Source of the DNA: Acidimicrobiia bacterium
GTDB taxonomy: Bacteria > Actinomycetota > Acidimicrobiia > IMCC26256 > JAMXLJ01
NCBI GenBank assembly: GCA_035651955.1
Contig: DASRES010000039.1
Coordinates: 1-54,058, forward strand
DNA: 54,058 nucleotides
Direction of reading: 5' to 3'
Shown here: in pieces, positions 9,049-16,741 of the stretch
How positions within the stretch are numbered: the first letter of the stretch is position 1
Layout: every line of letters begins with the position of its first letter
Notes under the pieces: model-generated
Told to the model about the DNA's origin: nothing
Database searches by the model: none
What the model saw: only the letters and a program-made list of their open reading frames with translations
Position numbers and translations under genes: made by a program

Positions 9049-10529
9049 GGCGTTCCCCCTTCGATCGGCGTTCCCGAACTGGAGCCGTACCCGCCGGTGG
9101 CGGGTGATGCTCGGGCTGTCACGGCGAGCTCCCGGAGCTCGTCGAGCGCGTCGTGCAGGTCGGTGACGAGGCTCCGGAGGTCCGGCATGGCGTCGTCGCA
9201 CGCGAGGAGCCCGACGTCGAGCCCGTCGAGATAGCTCCAGACCGTGATGTTGAGCCCCGCGTTCTCGAGGACGGGGCCGACGGAGAAGAGCTCGACGAGT
9301 TGCGCGCCCGCGACGTAGAGGGGCTCGGTCGGGCCGGGCACGTTCGAGACGACGAGGTTGACGGGCGGCCGGTGCCGGTTCGCGAGACGGAGGCGCGAGT
9401 AGGCCCGCACGGTCGCGCCGAACGGCAGCGGCGGCGTGAGCTCCGACCAGTCGGCCAGCATGGCGGGACCGAGCCGGGCGAGCTGGTCCTTGGCGGCCTG
9501 GGTGACCGCGTGGATCTCGGCAAGACGCGCGCGTGGGTCGTCGACGTGGACGGGCAGCGTCGTGAACAGGTTCGAGACGTTGTTCGCCGCGCTCGTGGGC
9601 GCGCTCGCCGGCGCGCGCGTCGAGACCGGGACGCTCGCGACGAGCGCGCGGTCGGGGAGCTCCCCGCGAGCGAGCAGGTACCGGCGCAGCGCGCCGGTAC
9701 ACAGCGCGAGCACGACGTCGTTGACCGTGCAGCCGAGCGCTTGCTTCAGCGTCTTGACGTCGGCCAGCGGGAGCGTCGTCGACACGAAACGTCGGCGCGG
9801 TGTGAGCGCGCGGTTGAACCGCAGCTTGGGGGTGGCGAACGGCAGCGGCGCGCTCGCGGCGCGCGCCCGGCGCCCGCGCGCGACGTTCACGAGTCCGCGC
9901 ACCGTGCGCGCGATGAGGTCGGGAAGACCGGCGAGCGCGCGCAGCGCGTCGACGAGGGCGTCGACGACCAGGCGGACGCGAGACGGGACCGGCTCCGCTC
10001 GCCACCCTGGCGCGTCCCCGTCCTCCGGCCTGTCGGGCGCCTCGGGATCGCGGTCGAGGACGCCGACGAGGAGCTCGGCCGCGGTGACACCGTCGGCGAT
10101 GCAGTGGTGGAGCTTCGCGACGAACGCAACCGTGCCGTCGGCGAGACCTTCGACGACGGACACCTCCCAGAGCGGGCGGTCGCGGGGCAGGGGACGGCTC
10201 GCGATCGACGAGACGACGTCGTCGAGCTGCGCCCGTGTCCCGGGGGAGGGCAGCACGACCCGTTGTAGGTGCGCGTCGAGGTCGAAGCCCGGGTCCGCGA
10301 TCCACACCGGGTGGTTCAGGCGCCCGGGCACCTCGACGATCCGGCGCCGGAACGGCGGCAGCCGGTCGAGCCGCGCGCCGAGCACGTCGCGGAACCGCTC
10401 GAACGAGTACCCGCCGGGCACGCGCGACACGTCGAGGATCGCGATCTTCAACGTGTGCATGTGCTGGGACGGCGTCTCCATCGCGAGGAAGCCGGCGTCG
10501 ATCCCCGCCATGCGCTCCATGACGGCCAT
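9045..10529 (-). CDS. Wax ester synthase/diacylglycerol acyltransferase (WS/DGAT), copy 2
   Basis: This 494-aa paralogue of the downstream gene has HHCIADG at residues 141-147, PLWEV at 119-123 and the NVPGPTEPLY segment. It opens MAVMERMAGIDAGFLAMETP, the usual WS/DGAT start. The two copies differ substantially, which suggests an old duplication or separate acquisition and possibly different acyl or alcohol preferences. Its stop overlaps the start of copy 1 in a GTGA junction. The gene lies 32 bp downstream of dinB on the same strand, with which it may share transcription, though no functional link is expected. Confidence 0.92.
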   Translation of the reverse strand: MAVMERMAGIDAGFLAMETPSQHMHTLKIAILDVSRVPGGYSFERFRDVLGARLDRLPPFRRRIVEVPGRLNHPVWIADPGFDLDAHLQRVVLPSPGTRAQLDDVVSSIASRPLPRDRPLWEVSVVEGLADGTVAFVAKLHHCIADGVTAAELLVGVLDRDPEAPDRPEDGDAPGWRAEPVPSRVRLVVDALVDALRALAGLPDLIARTVRGLVNVARGRRARAASAPLPFATPKLRFNRALTPRRRFVSTTLPLADVKTLKQALGCTVNDVVLALCTGALRRYLLARGELPDRALVASVPVSTRAPASAPTSAANNVSNLFTTLPVHVDDPRARLAEIHAVTQAAKDQLARLGPAMLADWSELTPPLPFGATVRAYSRLRLANRHRPPVNLVVSNVPGPTEPLYVAGAQLVELFSVGPVLENAGLNITVWSYLDGLDVGLLACDDAMPDLRSLVTDLHDALDELRELAVTARASPATGGYGSSSGTPIEGGTP

Positions 10530-10561
10530 TCTGACGCCGCGTCGACGCGTGAGCGACGGGT

Positions 10562-11752
10562 TCAGTCGGGCAGCATCGGTACGGAGAGGCCGTCGTCGCG
10601 GCCGAGCATGGCCGCTCGGGTGACGGCACGGGTGCCGAAGCGGTCGCGCACGTCGTCGAGCGCGGCGTCGAGCGTCCCGCGCGTCCGGCGGTCGAACGGC
10701 AGCGGGAGCTGGACGGCCTCGTCGTCGTCCAGGTTGCCGACCGACACGCCGACGAGCGTGATGCCCCGCTGCTCGATCAGGGGCGTCGCCGTCGCGAGCA
10801 GGTCACGCGCAACCGTCAGGATCGGGTCGGTCCGTGAGGTCGCGCGCGGGAGCGTGTGCGAGCGCGTCACCCGCGAGAAGTCGTCGAAGCGCAGTCGCAG
10901 CGTCACCGTCCGGCCGACGCGGTCCGCGGCGCGCATCCGTCGCGTGACGCGTTCGACGAGCCCGGCGAGATAGGTGTCGACGTCGTCGAGCGTGTGCGGC
11001 CCACGGCCGAGCGCGCGTTGTGACCCGATCGAGCCGCGCCGGCGGCCGACCGTCACCGGACGGGGGTCGAGGTTGTTGGCGAGCGCGTGCACGTGTCGGC
11101 CGCCCGCCTGGCCGAGCATGGCGACGAGCGACTCGACGCCCAGTCGCGCGACGTCGCCGACCTTGGTGATCCCGCGATCGTGCAACTTGGCGGCGGTGAC
11201 GGGCCCGACACCCCACAGCCGCTCGACCGGCAACGGGTGCAGGAACTCGAGCTCGCCGTCGGGCGGGACGAGCAGCAGCCCGTCCGGCTTGGCGACCGCG
11301 CTCGCGACCTTGGCGAGGAACTTCGTGCGCGCGATGCCGACCGTGATCGGCAGCCTGACGCGCTCGCGCACCTCGCGCCGCAGCCGTGTCGCGATCTCGA
11401 GCGGCGTGCCCGCGACGCGGCGCAGGCCGCCGACGTCGAGGAACGCCTCGTCGATCGACAGTCCCTCGACGAGGGGTGTCGTGTCCTCGAACACGTCGAA
11501 GACCTCGCGGCTCGCGTCGGAGTACGCCGACATGCGGGGCGCGACGACGATGGCGTCCGGGCACAGCGTGCGGGCCTGCGCGGCGCCCATCGGCGTGCGC
11601 ACACCGCACGCCTTCGCCTCGTAGCTCGCGGCGAGGACGACCCCCATCCCGACGATGACGGGCTTCCCGCGCAGACCGGGGTCGTCGCGCTGCTCGACCG
11701 ACGCGTAGAACGAGTCGAGGTCGGCGTGGAGGATCGTGGCGTCGCCGCTCAC
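10562..11752 (-). CDS. dinB: DNA polymerase IV (Y-family, translesion)
   Basis: This is a Y-family polymerase for translesion synthesis. The palm metal ligands are in ADLDSFYASVEQ (Asp at about 11) and SIDEAF (Asp101, Glu102). YEAKACGVRTPM is the conserved finger motif. GVGPVTAAKL forms the helix-hairpin-helix, and a beta-clamp-binding peptide QLPLPF sits near the C-terminus. The GTG at 11752 (396 aa) is chosen because a LexA-type box lies immediately upstream; a start at the GTG at 11770 would place that box inside the coding region. Some actinobacterial DinB proteins are catalytic orphans, but here all metal ligands are present. SOS induction is inferred from the box. Confidence 0.93.
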   Translation of the reverse strand: MSGDATILHADLDSFYASVEQRDDPGLRGKPVIVGMGVVLAASYEAKACGVRTPMGAAQARTLCPDAIVVAPRMSAYSDASREVFDVFEDTTPLVEGLSIDEAFLDVGGLRRVAGTPLEIATRLRREVRERVRLPITVGIARTKFLAKVASAVAKPDGLLLVPPDGELEFLHPLPVERLWGVGPVTAAKLHDRGITKVGDVARLGVESLVAMLGQAGGRHVHALANNLDPRPVTVGRRRGSIGSQRALGRGPHTLDDVDTYLAGLVERVTRRMRAADRVGRTVTLRLRFDDFSRVTRSHTLPRATSRTDPILTVARDLLATATPLIEQRGITLVGVSVGNLDDDEAVQLPLPFDRRTRGTLDAALDDVRDRFGTRAVTRAAMLGRDDGLSVPMLPD

Positions 11753-11765
11753 GAACGCATGTTCG
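11752..11765 (-). promoter_or_regulatory. LexA (SOS) box at dinB
   Basis: CGAAC-GCAT-GTTCG on the plus strand is a perfect match to the actinobacterial and Gram-positive SOS box pattern CGAAC-N4-GTTCG. It touches the GTG at 11752, so bound LexA would cover the promoter or first codon of dinB. The half-sites are exact. Confidence 0.7.
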
Positions 11766-11796
11766 CACACCGACGGCGGCCGAGCAGCGATGTCAG

Positions 11797-11817
11797 TGAC
11801 GCTTCAATGAAGCGTCA
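11797..11817. repeat. Palindrome A1 upstream of dinB
   Basis: TGACGCTTCA, one spacer base, then TGAAGCGTCA: perfect 10-bp arms. A near-identical palindrome follows with centres 38 bp apart. The very short spacer suits a protein-binding site or a cruciform better than a normal RNA loop. The half-site also occurs in the hairpin at 37561-37601. Confidence 0.6.
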
Positions 11818-11834
11818 GTCGGCCCACGACCGAC

Positions 11835-11855
11835 TCACGCTTCACTGAAGCGTGA
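11835..11855. repeat. Palindrome A2 overlapping the end of the metal permease gene
   Basis: TCACGCTTCA, one spacer base, then TGAAGCGTGA: perfect 10-bp arms differing from A1 by one base per arm. The permease stop codon (11842-11844 on the minus strand) lies inside it. It may be a paired operator with A1 or a 3'-end hairpin. Confidence 0.6.
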
Positions 11856-12702
11856 CCGACCGCCCGCGTACGTCCGCCCGGACCGGTCGGCGCCGCTGTC
11901 GCGCGTGATCCGCGGTCACGGCGGCGAGGTAGCACACCGCGGCTGCGGCCATGATCGAGAAGCTGGGCGGGAGGCTGCCGTCCAGGTAGCTGACGACCAA
12001 CCCGACCCAGACGACGAGCACGGCGAGCCCGCTCGAGAATGCCAGCCCGCGCCAGGGTTTGACCGTCAGCCGCCGCGCTGCGCCGGCCGGCGCGGCGAGC
12101 AACCCGACGAGCAGGAGGGCGCCGACGGCCTGGGTGGCCTCGGCCGCGCACACACCGACGAGCGCGAGGAACGCGATCCCGAGCGCGCGGACCGGCACGC
12201 CGCGCGCGTCGGCGACGGCCGCGTCCGCGCTCGCGAACAGCAAGGGCCGCGCGAGCACCAGCACGGCGAGGCAGACGGCGAGCCCGACGGCGGCGGCGAC
12301 GTAGGCGTCGTTGGCGCTGAGCCCGAAGATCGACCCGAACAGGACGCTCACGCTCTTGGTGCCGCCCGCGCTGCGTGACGACTCTGCGTAGATCGTCATG
12401 AACAGCACGCCGAGGCCGAGGACCCAGGTGAAGACGTTGCCGATGACGACGTCGTCGGGCCGGCCACGCTGGCCCAGCACGCCCATCCCCGCGCCGACCG
12501 CCACGGTCGCGACGAACAGGCCGACGCGCGGGTCGACGCCGAACGCGAGCGCGGCGAGCGCGCCCGTGAACGCCACGTGGCTCAGCGCGTCGCCGCTGAA
12601 CACCTGGCTGCGCAACACGACGAAGTACCCGACGGCGCCGCACGCGGCCGCGATGAGCGTCCCGGCGAGGAACGCGTGCTGCATGAACGGCGCGGTCAGC
12701 AC
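11842..12702 (-). CDS. Metal ABC transporter permease (ZnuB/MntB type), distal copy
   Basis: This 286-aa integral membrane protein of the ABC-3 metal permease family has about eight hydrophobic segments and the family start FMQHAFLAGTLIAAACGAVGYF. Conserved family stretches include GDALSHVAFTG and AEATQAVGALLLVGLLAAPAG. It takes a divalent ion, probably Zn or Mn, through the membrane. The GTG at 12702 overlaps the previous gene by 7 bp; the Met at 12684 is an alternative. It is the last gene of a four-gene operon (binding protein, ATPase, two permeases), so the importer probably works as a permease heterodimer. The basic tail is cytoplasmic. Confidence 0.88.
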   Translation of the reverse strand: MLTAPFMQHAFLAGTLIAAACGAVGYFVVLRSQVFSGDALSHVAFTGALAALAFGVDPRVGLFVATVAVGAGMGVLGQRGRPDDVVIGNVFTWVLGLGVLFMTIYAESSRSAGGTKSVSVLFGSIFGLSANDAYVAAAVGLAVCLAVLVLARPLLFASADAAVADARGVPVRALGIAFLALVGVCAAEATQAVGALLLVGLLAAPAGAARRLTVKPWRGLAFSSGLAVLVVWVGLVVSYLDGSLPPSFSIMAAAAVCYLAAVTADHARQRRRPVRADVRGRSVTLQ

Positions 12703-13574
12703 GTCCGCACCCCGAGTCGCGATGCGGCGTGCGCGAGCACGTACACACCGAACGCGAACGTCGTGATCCAGAACCCGATGGGGTACGACGAGAAGTACCC
12801 GATTCCGAGCCCGAGCCACGTCACCGCGACCGCGAGGACGACCGACAGGACGATCCCGCGCCCGGGGCGCGACGTCAGGCGCTGCGCCGCGGCAGGTGGC
12901 GCGACGAGCAGCGCGAAGACGAGGAGCGACCCGGTGATCTGGCTCGCCTCGGCCACCGCGACGCCGAGGACCACGAGGAAGAGCGCGGACACGAGGCGTA
13001 CGGGGAGGCCGCGCGCCTGCGCGACGTCGGCATCGACGGACGCGAACAGCAACGGCCGCGCGAGTGCCGTCAGTGCGGCGAGCGCGACGGCCGCGACGAC
13101 CGCGAGCGTCACCACCTGTGCGCTCGTGATGCCGAGGAAGCTCCCGAACAGCAGGGCGTTCGTCTCGGTGAGGAGCCCCGCGTAGAGCGTCGCGAACAGG
13201 AACCCGCACGCGAGCGCGAACGCCTGCACGGTGCCGATCGCGGCCGACTCCTCGCCCCGCGCGCGTCCTCGCCCGGTGGACGCGGCCGCGATCACGAGCG
13301 CCGCGGTCACGCAGAACGCGTAGTAGCCGAGGTTCGCGCTCACGCCGAGCCAGACCGCGCCGGCCGCGCCCGGGAAGCCGACGAGCGCGAGCGTGTGACC
13401 GGCGAACGCCTCGCGGCGGAGCACCATGAACCAGCCGATCGCGCCGGCGAGGACGGCCACGACCGCTCCCGCTCGCAACGCGTTCACCATGAACTGGTGC
13501 TGGAGGAGCTGGCGCACGTCGTCGACGAGGTTCCACGACAGGTGCGCGACGTCCGCGCCGAGCAGCGCGCTCAC
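12696..13574 (-). CDS. Metal ABC transporter permease (ZnuB/MntB type), proximal copy
   Basis: This 292-aa second ABC-3 permease is hydrophobic throughout, with a start region QHQFMVNALRAGAVVAVLAG like its neighbour and the conserved AEASQITGSLLVFALLVAPP segment. The GTG at 13574 overlaps the ATPase stop by 4 bp (GTGA). It differs from the distal permease by a longer N-terminal segment and a short cytoplasmic insert with GRGRARGEES at about residue 100. Two permease genes beside one ATPase is the arrangement known for heterodimeric manganese and zinc importers. Confidence 0.88.
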   Translation of the reverse strand: MSALLGADVAHLSWNLVDDVRQLLQHQFMVNALRAGAVVAVLAGAIGWFMVLRREAFAGHTLALVGFPGAAGAVWLGVSANLGYYAFCVTAALVIAAASTGRGRARGEESAAIGTVQAFALACGFLFATLYAGLLTETNALLFGSFLGITSAQVVTLAVVAAVALAALTALARPLLFASVDADVAQARGLPVRLVSALFLVVLGVAVAEASQITGSLLVFALLVAPPAAAQRLTSRPGRGIVLSVVLAVAVTWLGLGIGYFSSYPIGFWITTFAFGVYVLAHAASRLGVRTC

Positions 13575-14407
13575 GGATGCGGGTGTCCCGCGACGCGGTG
13601 GAGGTCGGGATGGTACGTCGCGACCTCGGGCTCGCCGACGACGACGAGCCGGCCGTCGCTCGCGTGCAGCACCTCGATCGGGGACCCGTAGAGCCGCGTG
13701 AGCGTGTCGCTCGTGATGACGTCCTCGGGCCGTCCACACCGCGCGCCACCACCCGCGAGGTACACGACGTGGTCGAGCGCGCCGACGATCGGGTTGACGT
13801 CGTGCGCGACGATCACGACGGTCACGCCCTGCTCGCGGCAGATCCGCTCGACGAGCGCCGCGACGCCGGCCTGGTTCGCGAGATCGAGGCTGTCGAGGGG
13901 TTCGTCGAGCAACAGCAGCGCGGGATCGCGCGCGAGCGCCTGCGCGATGAGGAGGCGCTGCTGCTCGCCACCGGAGCAGTCGCCGATCGGCCGGTCGGCG
14001 TAGTCGCCCGCGCCGACGAGGTCGACGAGCTCGGCGACACGCCGCCGGACGGCCCGGTCGCGTCGCGTACGGGGAAGCGGGATGCCCCACCGGTCGCCGT
14101 CGACGCCGAGACGCACGACGTCGACGCCACGGATCCGCAGGCCGGGGTCGAAGCTGCGGCGCTGGGGCAGGTACCCGATCTCTTCGCGCGCGTCACCGGG
14201 TGGTCGGCCGAGCACGCGGACGGTTCCGGCCGCGACGGGCACGACGCCGAGCAGGACCTTCAGCAGGGTGGACTTGCCGACGCCGTTCGGCCCGAGCACC
14301 GCGACGAGGTCGCCGCGCGCGATCTCGAGGTCGACGCCGCTCCAGATCGTTCGGTGGCCGACGCGCACGGCCGCCCCCCGGATCGTCACCGCGGCGTCGG
14401 CCGTCAT
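13571..14407 (-). CDS. Metal ABC transporter ATP-binding protein
   Basis: This 278-aa ABC ATPase has Walker A GPNGVGKST, a Q-loop at YLPQRRSF, the signature as CSGGEQQRLLIAQALA, Walker B LLLLDEP and the switch His in VVIVAHDVN. It powers the import complex formed by the flanking genes. The ATG at 14407 overlaps the stop of the binding-protein gene (ATGA); an upstream Met in the open frame lies inside that gene and is rejected. Signature and loop spacing are normal for ZnuC/MntA-type ATPases. Confidence 0.92.
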   Translation of the reverse strand: MTADAAVTIRGAAVRVGHRTIWSGVDLEIARGDLVAVLGPNGVGKSTLLKVLLGVVPVAAGTVRVLGRPPGDAREEIGYLPQRRSFDPGLRIRGVDVVRLGVDGDRWGIPLPRTRRDRAVRRRVAELVDLVGAGDYADRPIGDCSGGEQQRLLIAQALARDPALLLLDEPLDSLDLANQAGVAALVERICREQGVTVVIVAHDVNPIVGALDHVVYLAGGGARCGRPEDVITSDTLTRLYGSPIEVLHASDGRLVVVGEPEVATYHPDLHRVAGHPHP

Positions 14408-15327
14408 CGGTGCACCGCCGTCGCGAGCGCGTCGCGCAGTGCAACGAGTTGGCGCGTCTGCCATGCCTCGAACGTCGCTCCGCGAGGTGTCAGGGTCTCG
14501 GTCATCCGGACGACCGGGATGCGTTCGGTGCGTGCAGCGTCGACGAGGCGCTGCACGTCTGGAGTGGAGTTCTGCGGGTTGAACACGAAGACCGCGATCT
14601 GCCTGCCGGTGATCTGGCGGTCGGCCGTCCGTTTGTCAGACGCGCTGGGGTCGTTGCCCTCGGAGATCGCGTCGAGGAAGGGCACCGGCGTGGCGAGGCG
14701 GACTCCGAGCGCAGGGACGATCGGCACGACGATGCTCTCCGAGGCTCCGATCGCGACGCCACGGAACCGATCGCGAATGGAGGCGATCGTGTCGTCGTAC
14801 GCGCGCAGCCGCGTGTGCTCGAGGGTGTCGCGCTGTTGCTCGTAGTAGGCGGCGTGAGCCGGGTCGAGGCGGCCCAGGTCCCGCGCGACACGCGCGACGA
14901 ACGCGTGGACCGACGCGGGGGAGTACCACTGGTGGGGATTGCCGCCCGCGTGCACGCCGACGAGATCGCCGACGTCGAGGACGACGCGCCCGCGCTCGGG
15001 GTTCGCCGCGAGCAGCTTGCGGGCCCACGCGTCGTACCCGATGCCGTTCACCACGACGTAGTCCGCGGTCGCGAAGCGGCGCGCGTCCGCGGGGGTGGGC
15101 TCGTAGTCGTGGGGATCGACGGCGGGGTTCGTGATGATGCTGGCCACGTCGGCCTTCGTCCCGGCGATCTGTGCGACGAGGCTTCCCCAGGTGTTCTCGG
15201 CCGCGACGACCGCGAGCCGCCCGCCCGCCCCGGCCGACGGCGAGCCGCCGACACGGCAACCGCCCAGCGCGACGGCGCACGTCGCGAGCAGGGCGGTCGC
15301 GAGGGGAATGAGGCTCGTTCTCACCAT
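14404..15327 (-). CDS. Metal-binding lipoprotein of ABC importer (ZnuA/PsaA type)
   Basis: This 307-aa substrate-binding protein carries a lipoprotein signal peptide: hydrophobic MVRTSLIPLATALLATCAVA, then lipobox LGGC with Cys24 as the lipidated residue. Family metal-site motifs include DPHDYEP (first His) and GNPHQWYSP (second His). A later Glu/Asp-rich segment, AISEGNDPSASD, probably helps the site. It lacks the long His-rich loop typical of many zinc-specific ZnuA proteins, so Mn is also possible. It is the first gene of the operon and diverges from the Fur-family regulator, with operator-like boxes between them. The ATG at 15327 is overlapped by one of those boxes. Confidence 0.88.
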   Translation of the reverse strand: MVRTSLIPLATALLATCAVALGGCRVGGSPSAGAGGRLAVVAAENTWGSLVAQIAGTKADVASIITNPAVDPHDYEPTPADARRFATADYVVVNGIGYDAWARKLLAANPERGRVVLDVGDLVGVHAGGNPHQWYSPASVHAFVARVARDLGRLDPAHAAYYEQQRDTLEHTRLRAYDDTIASIRDRFRGVAIGASESIVVPIVPALGVRLATPVPFLDAISEGNDPSASDKRTADRQITGRQIAVFVFNPQNSTPDVQRLVDAARTERIPVVRMTETLTPRGATFEAWQTRQLVALRDALATAVHR

Positions 15328-15383
15328 GGCGAACGTACGAGACTGAGTCTCATTCGGTCAAGCGAACGAGAACCAACCTCATT
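15307..15383. promoter_or_regulatory. Three Fur/Zur-type operator boxes at 29-bp spacing
   Basis: Three related 19-bp imperfect palindromes lie at 15307-15325, 15336-15354 and 15365-15383. The middle one is TACGAGACTGAGTCTCATT, with perfect 6-bp inner arms GAGACT and AGTCTC. The right copy is AACGAGAACCAACCTCATT, and the left copy reads AATGAGGCTCGTTCTCACC. Their centres are exactly 29 bp apart. They occupy the intergenic region and the start of the binding-protein gene, where a Fur-family repressor encoded next door would control both directions. Binding is inferred, not shown. Confidence 0.6.
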
Positions 15384-15402
15384 TCACCGGTGACGTGCAC
15401 GC

Positions 15403-15408
15403 TATGAT
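15403..15408 (+). promoter_or_regulatory. Putative -10 element of the Fur-family regulator gene
   Basis: TATGAT ends 6 bp before the GTG start codon at 15415, which places transcription initiation at or next to the start codon. This fits a leaderless mRNA, common in actinobacteria. There is no ribosome binding site at normal spacing. Confidence 0.45.
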
Positions 15409-15414
15409 CGCGAG

Positions 15415-15855
15415 GTGTCGCCCGACGTCCACGAAGCCGCAGGCGCGCGGCTGCGCGCGCTGGACGGCCGCTACACGGACGCGCGACGGAGGCTGGTCGA
15501 GGTCCTCGCCGCGGCCGGGCAGCCGTTGACGGTCGGGGAGATCGTCGAGCGCAGTGCACTCCCGGTCAGCTCGGTCTACCGGAACCTCACGGTGCTCGAG
15601 GAGGCCGGGCTCGTGCACCGGCTCGCCGGTCACACCGAGTTCACGCGCTTCGAGCTGGCGGAGGACCTGCTCGGCCACCATCACCACCTCGCGTGCACCG
15701 CGTGCGGCGCGATGACCGACGTCCGCCTGCCGGCGGCCGTCGAGGCGGAGCTCACCCGTGCGCTCGCGCGGGTCGCGCGCCGTCAGCGGTTCTCGATCGA
15801 CGCGCACCGGCTCGACGTCGTCGGCCTCTGCGCGTCCTGCGCGACGACGGGCTGA
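15415..15855 (+). CDS. Fur-family metalloregulator (Zur-like)
   Basis: This 146-aa protein has an N-terminal winged helix (PVSSVYRNLTVLEEAGLV is the recognition region, about residues 50-67) and a C-terminal dimerisation and metal domain. The His run at 88-91 and the CxxC pairs Cys94/Cys97 and Cys139/Cys142 give the structural zinc site and likely sensory ligands. It is divergent from a Zn/Mn importer operon, which argues for Zur or Mur rather than iron Fur. It lies downstream of three operator-like boxes, so autoregulation is likely. The start is GTG, apparently leaderless. Confidence 0.85.
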   Translation: MSPDVHEAAGARLRALDGRYTDARRRLVEVLAAAGQPLTVGEIVERSALPVSSVYRNLTVLEEAGLVHRLAGHTEFTRFELAEDLLGHHHHLACTACGAMTDVRLPAAVEAELTRALARVARRQRFSIDAHRLDVVGLCASCATTG

Positions 15856-15909
15856 GGAAGCGCCCGGCGATCCCGGGGGACCGCCGGGCGGCAACCGGTG
15901 AGCGGGACG

Positions 15910-16311
15910 TCAGCGACCCGACGCGCGCGACCGCTCGCACGGCACGCAGTTGCGCGCGTGGGGAATGACCTCGAGGCGGGCCGCGAGGATCGTCCCGCCG
16001 CAACGCGCGCAGCGGCCGTACGACCCGTCGTCGATGCGCGCGAGCGCGTCGTCGATCTCCTGGAGCGCCTCGCGGCCGCGGGCGTCCAGGTCCTCGAGGA
16101 GCTCGCGCTCGAGCTGCTCGTCGGCGTCGGTGACCGTCGCGAGATCGTCGAGCGCTTCGACGCGCTGCGACGACTGCTGGAGCAGCGCGTGGCGCTGCTC
16201 CACCAGCAGCTCGCGGAACGTGTCGAGCGTCGCCGGGGTGACCTCGCCGTGCGAGGCATCGGCAACGCCGGGAACGTCGGCGCGCCGGGGCGCCGCGGGG
16301 GACGCGTGCAT
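15910..16311 (-). CDS. DksA/TraR-type C4 zinc-finger protein
   Basis: This 133-aa protein has an N-terminal helical/coiled-coil region (residues 30-95) and a C-terminal C4 zinc finger: Cys101, Cys104, Cys122 and Cys125 in CARCGGTIL...NCVPC. This fold binds the RNA polymerase secondary channel in DksA, but actinobacterial versions often lack the acidic tip pair and their role is less clear. The ATG at 16311 has a perfect AGGAGG ribosome binding site 5 bp upstream. Convergent with the Fur-family gene and about 55 bp from it. Confidence 0.82.
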   Translation of the reverse strand: MHASPAAPRRADVPGVADASHGEVTPATLDTFRELLVEQRHALLQQSSQRVEALDDLATVTDADEQLERELLEDLDARGREALQEIDDALARIDDGSYGRCARCGGTILAARLEVIPHARNCVPCERSRASGR

Positions 16312-16370
16312 GGGGAACCTCCTGGTGTCGCGCGCGCGACGAGCGCGCGGAACGGGCCTGAACGGAGCGG

Positions 16371-16715
16371 TCAGGCCGCGGGAGGCGCGCCGAGGAGGAG
16401 CGATCGCCAGTCGTCGCCCGCGTCCCAGAGGACCCGGCGCGACGGCACGACGTGGAGGCGCCGGTGTGCGAGCGTGAACGCGGCCGCGACGGCCACCGAC
16501 GCGACTGCGACGGCGGGCTCCCACGGCGTGCTGACACCGGCGCTGCGCAGCGCGCGCACCGCAGGGACCGGGACCGCGACGTGGTGGTCCGGCGACGTGT
16601 GACCCGTGTGCGCGGCTGCGCGGTGGTCCTCGGCCGCGACGCGCACCGCGATCTGCGTCGCGAGCGCGCCGAGCGCGAGCGCGACGATCGGGAGGAGGAT
16701 CCGCCGCCGAACCAT
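16371..16715 (-). CDS. Small membrane protein, unknown function
   Basis: This 114-aa protein has two hydrophobic segments, at about residues 5-25 (ILLPIVALALGALATQIAV) and 66-83 (WEPAVAVASVAVAAAFTLA), joined by a His-rich extracytoplasmic loop (HRAAAHTGHTSPDHHVAV). The His cluster might bind metal, but no family is recognised. Starts at ATG 16715. It lies between the DksA-like gene and the PAP2 gene on the same strand, 26 bp from the latter, and could be co-transcribed. Confidence 0.5.
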   Translation of the reverse strand: MVRRRILLPIVALALGALATQIAVRVAAEDHRAAAHTGHTSPDHHVAVPVPAVRALRSAGVSTPWEPAVAVASVAVAAAFTLAHRRLHVVPSRRVLWDAGDDWRSLLLGAPPAA

Positions 16716-16741
16716 GCCTCGATGGTACCGGAACCGTTCCG

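Noticed and set aside
7582-10629. Single 1015-codon minus-strand ORF across both WS/DGAT genes
   Set aside because: It is frame read-through of the second gene's shadow; the real genes are two overlapping frames with start and stop at 9045-9048.
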